Shown: piece by piece, positions 45,854 through 52,440 of the stretch
Position numbering within the stretch: position 1 is the stretch's first letter
How the letters are laid out: each line of letters starts with the position of its first letter
Origin: an uncultured Alphaproteobacteria bacterium
Lineage (GTDB): Bacteria > Pseudomonadota > Alphaproteobacteria > RF32 > CAG-239
Length of the DNA stretch: 64,000 nt
Assembly: GCA_934248075.1 (NCBI GenBank)
Contig: CAKQKH010000002.1
Span: 73,748-137,747 of the forward strand
Direction of reading: 5' to 3'
Made by a program: the position numbers and the translations under genes
The notes under the pieces: model-generated
What the model was told of the DNA's origin: nothing
Database searches by the model: none
Seen by the model: only the letters and a program-made list of their open reading frames with translations

Positions 45854-47197
45854 ATGTTTGAAAAAGTATTAATCGCCAATCGTGGTGAAGTTGCGTTGCG
45901 CATTCATCGAGCTTGCCATGAAATGGGCATTAAAACCGTAGCGGTTCACTCCGAGGCAGACGCCACAGCCATGCATGTACGTTTGGCAGACGAGGCCGTA
46001 TGTATCGGACCAGCTCGCTCGTCAGCGTCTTATTTGAACAAATCGGCAATTATATCTGCCGCTCTGATTACAGGCGCCGACGCCATTCACCCCGGATTTG
46101 GCTTTTTGTCTGAAAACGCCGATTTCGCCGAAATGGTTGAAACTCACGGCATTACCTTTATTGGCCCCACTCCGGAGCAAATGCGCCTGATGGGAGATAA
46201 GATTACCGCGCGCAAAGTTGCTTCTGAGGCTGGGATTCCGGTTACCCCAGGGTCTCCGGCGCTGGAAAACGTGGAACACGCCAAAGAATGGGCTAACAAA
46301 ATCGGCTATCCGGTAATTATCAAAGCCAAAGACGGCGGCGGCGGTAAAGGTATGAAGATAGCCTTTAACGACAATGAAATCGGCGAAGCCTACACCATGG
46401 CACGCGCCGAGGCTAAGGCGTCTTTTCCCAGCGATGTTGTATATATGGAAAAATATTTGCAACGTCCGCGCCACATAGAAATGCAAATTTTGGCTGACAA
46501 ATACGGCAATGTGGTGCATTTGGGCGAGCGCGACTGCTCTATCCAACGCAATAACCAAAAGGTTTTGGAAGAAACCCCGTCTCCGGCGCTCAACCAACAA
46601 CAGCGGGAAGAAATTGGCAATATTGTGCGCAAAGCGATTGAAAAAATCGGCTACACCAACGCCGGAACTTTGGAGTTCTTGTTTGAGGACGGAAAATTTT
46701 ATTTTATGGAAATGAACACTCGTCTGCAAGTGGAACACCCAATCACCGAGGCTGTTACCGGTATAGATATAGTGCGGGAGCAGATTCGCATTGCCAGCGG
46801 AGCGCAGCTTGGCTACACTCAAAAAGACATTAGCTTTAGCGGCCATGCCATTGAGTGCCGAATTAACGCTGAAGATCCGGAGACATTTGCTCCCTGCCCC
46901 GGAAAAATCACCGAGTGGCACGCTCCGGGCGGGCTTGGAGTGCGCGTGGATTCAGAAATTTATTCCGGCTATTCGATTCCGCCGTTTTATGACAGCATGG
47001 TGGCCAAACTGATTGTTTGCGGCAAAACCAGAAACGCGACTCTGATGCGCCTGCGCCGCGCGCTGGAGGAATTTGTAATTGACGGTGTCAAGACCACAAT
47101 TCCGCTGCATCAAAAAATTATATCGCAAGCTGATTTTATTGACGGACAATATAATATCCATTGGCTGGAGCAATTTATGGCCAATCAAAAGAAATAA
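45854..47197 (+). CDS. accC: Biotin carboxylase
   Basis: A 447-residue ATP-grasp enzyme that carboxylates biotin on AccB. Motifs: KVLIANRGEVALRI at the N-terminus, the Gly-rich KAKDGGGGKGM loop, EKYLQRPRHIEMQIL and the catalytic segment MEMNTRLQVEHPITE. Length and motif order are typical. It forms an operon with accB and ends at a clear terminator. Confidence 0.98.
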   Translation: MFEKVLIANRGEVALRIHRACHEMGIKTVAVHSEADATAMHVRLADEAVCIGPARSSASYLNKSAIISAALITGADAIHPGFGFLSENADFAEMVETHGITFIGPTPEQMRLMGDKITARKVASEAGIPVTPGSPALENVEHAKEWANKIGYPVIIKAKDGGGGKGMKIAFNDNEIGEAYTMARAEAKASFPSDVVYMEKYLQRPRHIEMQILADKYGNVVHLGERDCSIQRNNQKVLEETPSPALNQQQREEIGNIVRKAIEKIGYTNAGTLEFLFEDGKFYFMEMNTRLQVEHPITEAVTGIDIVREQIRIASGAQLGYTQKDISFSGHAIECRINAEDPETFAPCPGKITEWHAPGGLGVRVDSEIYSGYSIPPFYDSMVAKLIVCGKTRNATLMRLRRALEEFVIDGVKTTIPLHQKIISQADFIDGQYNIHWLEQFMANQKK

Positions 47198-47203
47198 CGA
47201 AAA

Positions 47204-47236
47204 CAGCCCCGCGTTAAAAAACGGGGCTATTTTTTA
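47204..47236. terminator. Terminator after accC
   Basis: The stem AGCCCCG/CGGGGCT with a 10 nt A-rich loop is followed by ATTTTTTATT on the plus strand. It reaches the stop codon of the convergent Sel1 gene. Confidence 0.85.
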
Positions 47237-48331
47237 TTGGCTCTTTTCAATATAATAGCGGATATTTTCACCAAAAGTTTGACGAATATATTGGCTTAGC
47301 GCGCTCAGCTTGGGTGAATAGCTTTCCGCCTCCGCCTGCGCCTGCAAAATCTCATCAATCTTCATTCTTTCCTCAAGTTTATCGCGTCGTTCAGCAGCTC
47401 CGGCGGCACCACGCACCGCCGCCAAATTAAACATTACATGAGCGGTATAAGTATCTTTGTTATATTTGACACCCCGAGCCAAAATATCTCCCAAAGTAAC
47501 CATGGAGTTGACATCGCCCTGCGCAACCGCAAGCCTGAGGTTTTTTACGGCATTGTTGTAGTTTTGCGGAAACCCTTGCCCATTGATGTACATCAGAGCC
47601 AAAACATATTGCGCCTCATCAAGACCGGCGGCAGCGGCGTCTTTCAACAACGGAGCGGCGGCGCCATAATCTTGAGGACGAAGTTTGCCGCTATAATAAG
47701 CGTAGCCAAGCATAAATTCGGCGGTTGGATTCTTGGCCGCGGCGGCTTTTTCAAAATAATCCATTGCCAGAGCCGGATCCTTGCGCGCGCCTTTGCCACT
47801 GATGAGAACAAAGCCCAAATTAACCGCCGCCTCAGCATTGCCCAAATTTGCTGATTTTTCAAACAAAATGGCGGCTTTGGCAGTGTTGCGAGAGACACCG
47901 ATACCGCTATAATACAAACTACCCAGATTATTGAGGCCGATATTGTCATTTTGCAGCGCCGCTTTGGCATAATATTCAAAAGCCTTGTCATAATCAGCGG
48001 TAGCGCCGTTCTCTCCATAGAGATATGAATAGCCAAGCAGTAACTGGGCTGACACATCGCCGCTGTCGGCTAATTTTATGGTTTGCTCCAGCGGAGACAA
48101 ACGTTTTTCATCGGCAACATTTAACTTGGCCGGCGTTTTTTTGAACATTTTAAGATTCAAAAAAGAAAAAATTCCGCCCTCGTCAGAATCTTCAGACACA
48201 GTGTCAACCTTGCCAGCCTCAGAGGTACCGTCAAACAAGGACATCACCATGCTGTCTTCTGCCGCCATGACCGGAGCGCAAGCCCAACAGCTCACCAACA
48301 AACCTAAAAATAATCTCTTCATTCTCGTCAT
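47234..48331 (-). CDS. Exported Sel1-repeat protein
   Basis: A 365-residue protein with a signal peptide (cleavage near VMAAEDS, residue 24) and about six Sel1/TPR-like repeats between residues 90 and 320, each with the A-x-x-LG-x-x-Y-x-x-G pattern (for example AQLLLGYSYLYGENGATADYD and GLNNLGSLYYSGIGVSRN). Sel1 proteins are periplasmic adaptors in signalling or envelope assembly. The partner is unknown. The start may also be the ATG at 48322. Confidence 0.85.
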   Translation of the reverse strand: MTRMKRLFLGLLVSCWACAPVMAAEDSMVMSLFDGTSEAGKVDTVSEDSDEGGIFSFLNLKMFKKTPAKLNVADEKRLSPLEQTIKLADSGDVSAQLLLGYSYLYGENGATADYDKAFEYYAKAALQNDNIGLNNLGSLYYSGIGVSRNTAKAAILFEKSANLGNAEAAVNLGFVLISGKGARKDPALAMDYFEKAAAAKNPTAEFMLGYAYYSGKLRPQDYGAAAPLLKDAAAAGLDEAQYVLALMYINGQGFPQNYNNAVKNLRLAVAQGDVNSMVTLGDILARGVKYNKDTYTAHVMFNLAAVRGAAGAAERRDKLEERMKIDEILQAQAEAESYSPKLSALSQYIRQTFGENIRYYIEKSQ

Positions 48332-48429
48332 CCGTTAAATTCTAATTTGTCATTATATTAAACGGCTTATTTTTTTTTGCAACAATTTAAGCGACCTAGA
48401 AAAACAGAGAAACGACATTTAATCACACA

Positions 48430-48466
48430 AAAAAACGCCCCGCTCCGTGGAACAAGGCGTTTTTTA
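48430..48466 (-). terminator. Terminator of the middle flagellin
   Basis: AAAAAACGCC pairs with GGCGTTTTTT around an inner CCG...CGG-type loop; a T-run follows on the minus strand, 16 nt past the stop. Confidence 0.75.
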
Positions 48467-48481
48467 TTAACTTTGCTCTGA

Positions 48482-49600
48482 TTAGAACAATTTCAAAACT
48501 GACTGAGCAGCCTGAGAAGCCAAAGACAGAGAGTTAATAGCCAACTGCTGTCTGGTCTGCAGAGCCAACATATTGGCGGACTCTTCGTTCATATCGGCCA
48601 GGGTCAATTTATCGGCGCCCTCGGTCAATACGTTAACCAATTTCTCGGTGAAGTCTTCACGGCTTTGCAGAATCGAGTAGTTGTTACCAAACTCAGCAGC
48701 CCAGTTACGCAAGGTGTTGATAGCGTTTTCAACTACAGTCATAGCTTCTTCCAAAGCAACGTTATCAGGATTATCCCAATCTGCACCGGCAACCAAACCC
48801 AAACCTTCAACATCAGCTTTTTTACCCTGAACCAACAGAGTAGAGCTACGATCCTCATTGAAGTTAACGGTCAGGTTTTCAGACTGCAACAGGTTTACAC
48901 CTTTGTAGCCGGAATCTTTGGCCAATTGGTTAATCTGTTTCAAAACTTCATTGTACTGATTCATAGCAGAAGTACGATCATTAGGTTGAGCAGCTTTGGC
49001 ATCACCTTTAATGGTCAAACCGTTAACGTCGCCGTTGATAGTCCAAGCGTTTTCTTTGTTGGAGTTAGAAACAACAATCTGTCCATTTTTCAGGGTAGCG
49101 GTGAAGTCAGGATCAATAGCCTGCAGAGCAGTTTGCAGATTCCCGGCAACTTTGGTACCACCATCATCTTCAGTAGCAGAATTGAACTTCAGCTCTTTGG
49201 TTTCGCCGTTCAAAGTAAAAGTAAAAGTCTTCTCTGTTGCGGCACCGTCTTTGGCATAAGTGCCGGTAGAGGTTACTTCCGCAGCAACAGAGGCAGAAGT
49301 ATCGCGAGCGGTGCTGATAAGAGCTTTTGCCTGCTCTACAAAAGAGGTGATAGCCTCAATACCTTCGTTGGCGGCTTTAATGGTTTGAATACCCTGACCC
49401 ATGCTGTCCAACAAAGAGTTCAAATCGCTGGCGCGGTTGTTCAAAGAACGAGCGGTATAGTAAGAAGAAGGGCTGTCAATTGCGGAATTGACTTTTTTTC
49501 CGGTGGAAAGGCGTTCTTGAGTGGTATCCATAAGGCTCTGAGTGTTTTGCAGAGATAACAAGTTAGAACGCATACTTGCTGTAAGTGATATATCGGCCAT
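48482..49600 (-). CDS. Flagellin, medium form (372 residues)
   Basis: Conserved D0/D1 ends: MADISLTASMRSNLLSLQN at the N-terminus and ANMLALQTRQQLAINSLSLAS at the C-terminus. Between about residues 105 and 205 is a domain of roughly 100 residues (KTFTFTLNGETKELKFNSAT, VVSNSNKENAWTINGDVNG) absent from the 273-residue flagellin. The start at 49600 follows GGAG. Codon use is strongly biased and the ends are nearly identical at DNA level to the flagellin at 50532, pointing to high expression or gene conversion. A possible TTGACA -35 lies at 49724-49729. Confidence 0.95.
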   Translation of the reverse strand: MADISLTASMRSNLLSLQNTQSLMDTTQERLSTGKKVNSAIDSPSSYYTARSLNNRASDLNSLLDSMGQGIQTIKAANEGIEAITSFVEQAKALISTARDTSASVAAEVTSTGTYAKDGAATEKTFTFTLNGETKELKFNSATEDDGGTKVAGNLQTALQAIDPDFTATLKNGQIVVSNSNKENAWTINGDVNGLTIKGDAKAAQPNDRTSAMNQYNEVLKQINQLAKDSGYKGVNLLQSENLTVNFNEDRSSTLLVQGKKADVEGLGLVAGADWDNPDNVALEEAMTVVENAINTLRNWAAEFGNNYSILQSREDFTEKLVNVLTEGADKLTLADMNEESANMLALQTRQQLAINSLSLASQAAQSVLKLF

Positions 49601-49631
49601 TTTATTCTCCAAATTCTTTGCACAATATCTA

Positions 49632-49684
49632 CACCTACTGTTATGCCTACTGTGCGTTTTAAATCTTGCATCTAATGCCTACTG
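49632..49684. promoter_or_regulatory. Direct repeats upstream of the middle flagellin
   Basis: ATGCCTACTG occurs at 49643-49652 and 49675-49684, 32 bp apart (about three helical turns), with a related CACCTACTG at 49632-49640. They lie 32-84 bp before the flagellin start, between a possible TTGACA and the gene. They may be operator sites; the binding protein is unknown. Confidence 0.4.
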
Positions 49685-49842
49685 GCACCTTGTTGGTTAG
49701 ATTTTTAACTATTTATTAAGCATTGTCAACAAAGCAGGAAAAGCTGTGTATAACTTTAAATAACCGCAAAATTATGTTTTACAAGAGACAAATCGGTGCG
49801 GAGTCGCACCAGTGAGCCACCGGTGGCAGTGCGAAGCCGCAC

Positions 49843-49900
49843 AGGCATTCTTAAGCTGTTACTCGCCGCTTACTGCGTTCGAGGCTCGGGATTGTGCACT
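49843..49900. repeat. Repeat class B, copy 3
   Basis: It contains ACTCGCCGCTTACTGCGTTC and GAGGCTCGGGATT. Just before it, 49797-49843 carries three short hairpins (GGTGCG/CGCACC, GCCACC/GGTGGC, GTGCG/CGCAC). Confidence 0.65.
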
Positions 49901-49911
49901 TTTAAAAATAG

Positions 49912-50039
49912 CTGTCATCGCTCCGAGGGGCGAGCATTCTCGCCCGAGGTCAAGCGATCTTCCGTGCTGATAATTCAATCTAACAGCACGGTAGATGCCT
50001 GGACTTTGCGGAAGAATGCTTCCGCAAAGAGGCATGACA
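49912..50039 (-). repeat. Folded repeat class C, copy 2 (inverted)
   Basis: Read on the minus strand it aligns with 16306-16420. The variable stem is here TTTGCGGAAG/CTTCCGCAAA (50005-50014 and 50019-50028) in place of GATTGCG/CGCAATC. The GGCGAG-CATT-CTCGCC hairpin is kept. Confidence 0.7.
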
Positions 50040-50072
50040 GAGTCTTTTTTATTGTCACCCCCACCTTAATCC

Positions 50073-50257
50073 TCTAACTTGGTAGGTTCGCCTTGAAGGC
50101 TCACCAACCGCGTGTCGGTCACTTGTTTACTAGTTTCGCAGCGTTTGCTCACGCTGCACTGGCTCAACAAGTAAACTTACGTCGCTTGTGGTAAAAACAA
50201 CCGGAGCATCGGTTGTTTTTATCCTCGCGCCCCGTCAAGAGGGAGGTATTATAAGGC
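50073..50257 (+). repeat. Folded repeat class E, copy 2
   Basis: It aligns over its full length with 16453-16640. The stem AAAAACAACC (50193-50202) pairs with GGTTGTTTTT (50211-50220). Confidence 0.75.
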
Positions 50258-50267
50258 CATATGCCTA

Positions 50268-50294
50268 CTGGATTCCGGCGTTCGCCGGAATGAC
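50268..50294. repeat. REP-like palindrome
   Basis: CTGGATTCCGG...CCGGAATGAC; inverse of the element at 16269-16295. Confidence 0.75.
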
Positions 50295-50310
50295 AATAAA
50301 TAGCATCACT

Positions 50311-50396
50311 GTCACTCTGAGCAAAGCGAAGAGTCCATATTGTTTCCAGATAAAAATGGATTGCTTCTCACGGCGAAGCGCCGTTCGCGCAATGAC
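50311..50396. repeat. Repeat class D, copy 3 (hybrid left half)
   Basis: Nearly identical to 18874-18959, with the same hybrid left half GTCACTCTGAGC and the same right half ending CGCAATGAC. Confidence 0.75.
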
Positions 50397-50413
50397 GTTG
50401 GCTATTGTTTTTA

Positions 50414-50440
50414 CTGGTTTCCGGCTTTCGCCGGAATGAC
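50414..50440. repeat. REP-like palindrome
   Basis: CTGGTTTCCGG...CCGGAATGAC; variant of 50268-50294. Confidence 0.7.
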
Positions 50441-50478
50441 AATATTGTGGTTAATAGCGCAAGATGCTGATGACTAAC

Positions 50479-50515
50479 AAAAAAAATGCCTTGTTCCTGC
50501 GAACAAGGCATTTTT
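50479..50515 (-). terminator. Terminator of the short flagellin
   Basis: The stem AAAAATGCCTTGTTC/GAACAAGGCATTTTT has a 4 nt loop; a T-run follows on the minus strand. Confidence 0.9.
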
Positions 50516-50531
50516 ATTAACTTAGCTCTGA

Positions 50532-51353
50532 TTAGAACAACTTCAGAACTGACTGAGCAGCCTGAGAAGCCAAAGACAGAGAGTTAATAGCCAACTGCTG
50601 TCTGGTCTGCAGAGCCAGCATATTGGCGGACTCTTCGTTCATATCGGCCAGGGTCAATTTATCAGCACCCTCGGTCAATACGTTAATCAGGTTCTCAGTG
50701 AAGTCTTCACGGCTCTGAACGATGGAGTAGTTGTTACCAAACTCAGACGCCATAGAACGCAGGGTAGAAATTGCGGCATCAACTGCCTTAATAGAAGCTG
50801 CAATAGCATTGTTACCAGTCTCATCAACTGTACCCCACGCATCAGCCTTATCAACTTTCAAGCCAGCAGAAGTAGCATCTTTACCTGTAATTGCGAGGTT
50901 AGAGTCGCCGGTTTCATCAAATTTAACGGTCAAGCTGCCGCCACTCAACAAGTTAACGCCTTTGTAGCCGGAGTCTTTGGCAACACCATCAATCTGCTCC
51001 AAAATATCATTAAATTGTTTTTGGTAAGCAGTACGATCTGCGGCAACGCTGCTATCTGAGGCAGACTGAGCAACAGCCTTGGCCTGCTGAGCAAAAGTGG
51101 TGATAGCTTCAATACCTTCATCAGCGGCTTTAATGGTCTGAATTGCCTGACCCATGCTGTCCAACAAAGAAGACAAGTCGCTGGCGCGGTTGTTCAAAGA
51201 CTGAGCGGTGTAGTAAGAAGACGGGTTGTCAATCGCGGAGTTTACTTTTTTACCGGTTGACAAACGTTCTTGAGTGGTATCCATAAGGCTCTGGGTATTC
51301 TGCAAAGACAGAAGGTTTGATCTCATGGATGCGGTCAAAGAAATATTAGACAT
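50532..51353 (-). CDS. Flagellin, short form (273 residues)
   Basis: A minimal flagellin with the conserved N-terminal (SNISLTASMRSNLLSLQN) and C-terminal (LAINSLSLASQAAQSVLKLF) helical parts and no D2/D3 insertion. This size is usual for alphaproteobacterial flagellins and it is probably a main filament subunit. The start at 51353 follows GGAG; the frame opens further upstream but without a ribosome binding site. It has its own strong promoter and terminator and strong codon bias. Confidence 0.96.
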   Translation of the reverse strand: MSNISLTASMRSNLLSLQNTQSLMDTTQERLSTGKKVNSAIDNPSSYYTAQSLNNRASDLSSLLDSMGQAIQTIKAADEGIEAITTFAQQAKAVAQSASDSSVAADRTAYQKQFNDILEQIDGVAKDSGYKGVNLLSGGSLTVKFDETGDSNLAITGKDATSAGLKVDKADAWGTVDETGNNAIAASIKAVDAAISTLRSMASEFGNNYSIVQSREDFTENLINVLTEGADKLTLADMNEESANMLALQTRQQLAINSLSLASQAAQSVLKLF

Positions 51354-51391
51354 AGCTTTTCTCCAAAATACTGTGGACACAAGACACTGTG

Positions 51392-51408
51392 AATGTAATT
51401 CTTACATT
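51392..51408. promoter_or_regulatory. Palindrome at the flagellin transcript start
   Basis: AATGTAA-TTC-TTACATT, a perfect 7 bp dyad, sits just downstream of the flagellin -10 element. It could be an operator or a 5' RNA hairpin in the flagellin leader. Confidence 0.45.
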
Positions 51409-51417
51409 ACAGGTATC

Positions 51418-51446
51418 AATATAGCATAAAATCGAGTACGATTCAA
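51418..51446 (-). promoter_or_regulatory. Sigma-70-type promoter of the short flagellin
   Basis: On the minus strand TTGAAT (51441-51446), 17 nt, TATATT (51418-51423). The expected start is near 51411, giving a leader of about 58 nt. Confidence 0.65.
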
Positions 51447-51495
51447 CACTTATGTGAGAGTCTAATATACAAAAGTAAAAAAAAACTTAATCAGC

Positions 51496-51888
51496 CTAGG
51501 GATTCAGCAGTTGACCGAAAGATTCGTCTTCTTTTTCCAACAATTTGGCCGCGGCTTTGATGGCGCCATAGTAATCTGAAGCCAAAATGCACTCGCTGAT
51601 CGGCGCAATGTAAGGAATCAGGCTCGGAGCGGCATCTTGCAAATCACGCACATATTCCAGATACATATTTTGCAGGTTTATGTCACCACGAGACAAATAC
51701 ATTTGCTGCACCACAAAATAAATGCGGCGACTCGGAGTATTTGCGTCTTTTTCCCGCAAAATAAATTTTTCACGCAAAATCGGGACATTGCCTTCAATAT
51801 AAAAACGAGTGCGCTCGCCGTCGTTGGTGATTAAAGATTCACCAATAATGATACTTTCATGCGGTTTAAGTTCAATCTTCAAAGGCAT
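51496..51888 (-). CDS. flbT: Flagellin synthesis regulator FlbT
   Basis: A 130-residue protein matching the FlbT family: MPLKIELKPHESIIIGESLITNDGERTRFYIEG, LREKFILREKDANTPSRRIYFVVQQMYLS, and the C-terminal AIKAAAKLLEKEDES. In Caulobacter FlbT binds flagellin mRNA leaders and limits their translation until the hook is complete. The start at 51888 (GGAG upstream) matches the family N-terminus; the ATG at 51903 lacks one. The usual partner gene flaF is not seen in the window. Confidence 0.93.
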   Translation of the reverse strand: MPLKIELKPHESIIIGESLITNDGERTRFYIEGNVPILREKFILREKDANTPSRRIYFVVQQMYLSRGDINLQNMYLEYVRDLQDAAPSLIPYIAPISECILASDYYGAIKAAAKLLEKEDESFGQLLNP

Positions 51889-51923
51889 TGTCTGATTCTC
51901 CATATAAATTTTTAAGTTGGCTT

Positions 51924-51973
51924 ATAATATAATCATTTTTTTATTTTGCAAATCTTTATTTTTTATGTATAAG
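51924..51973. promoter_or_regulatory. Divergent promoters sharing one -35 element
   Basis: The self-complementary hexamer TTGCAA (51946-51951) can serve both directions. Toward flbT on the minus strand it is followed after 16 nt by TATTAT (51924-51929); toward the TerB-like gene on the plus strand, after 16 nt, by TATAAG (51968-51973). Confidence 0.5.
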
Positions 51974-52005
51974 TAAACCAAGTTGAACAAAAGGATTGGT
52001 TACAA

Positions 52006-52434
52006 ATGAGCGCAACATTTAAGGATAATCTGGACGCCACCGCACAAGAAGTGTATTTGGAAACATTGATGTTTGTTTTGGGCGGAGAAAAAAAACTGAC
52101 CAAAGAGCAAAGCCGCTATCTGGAACAGCAGGCGCAAGAAATCGGTTTTCCGACCGAAGGACTGAAAAACATTAGAAAAATCAAACGACCGGAGAGTTTG
52201 TCTAATGAACTCTTGAAAATTGAAGATATTCGGTTGCGCCGCTATTTTGTGCGAGAGATGATTATGCTGGCGATATCCGACCACGAGCTGACCGACGCCG
52301 AAATGTGCGATATTTATAAAATCGGTTGCGCAACCGGCGTGAAAGAAGACAAAATCAATGACTTCTTTTTGTGGGCGGCGCAAGGCGTGGAATGGCAGAT
52401 TGAGGGGGTGCGCATAGTGGAGGACGATCTGTAA
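52006..52434 (+). CDS. TerB-like small helical protein
   Basis: A 142-residue soluble, all-helical protein. The pattern YFVREMIMLAISDHELTDAEMCDIYKIGCATGVKEDKIND resembles the TerB/DjlA-type helical fold, including the acidic D-x-E-x-x-x-E segment (DHELTDAE) that can bind metal. The uup gene follows 6 nt downstream, so it is likely cotranscribed with it. Function unknown. Confidence 0.7.
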   Translation: MSATFKDNLDATAQEVYLETLMFVLGGEKKLTKEQSRYLEQQAQEIGFPTEGLKNIRKIKRPESLSNELLKIEDIRLRRYFVREMIMLAISDHELTDAEMCDIYKIGCATGVKEDKINDFFLWAAQGVEWQIEGVRIVEDDL

Positions 52435-52440
52435 AACATC

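Noticed and set aside
49683..49697. TGGCAC-like sigma-54 element on the plus strand
   Set aside because: The -12 part is TGGT instead of TTGC and no plus-strand gene follows.
49796..50439. Two plus-strand open frames in the intergenic island
   Set aside because: Both are made of repeats B, C, E and REP; no start signals or protein-like composition.
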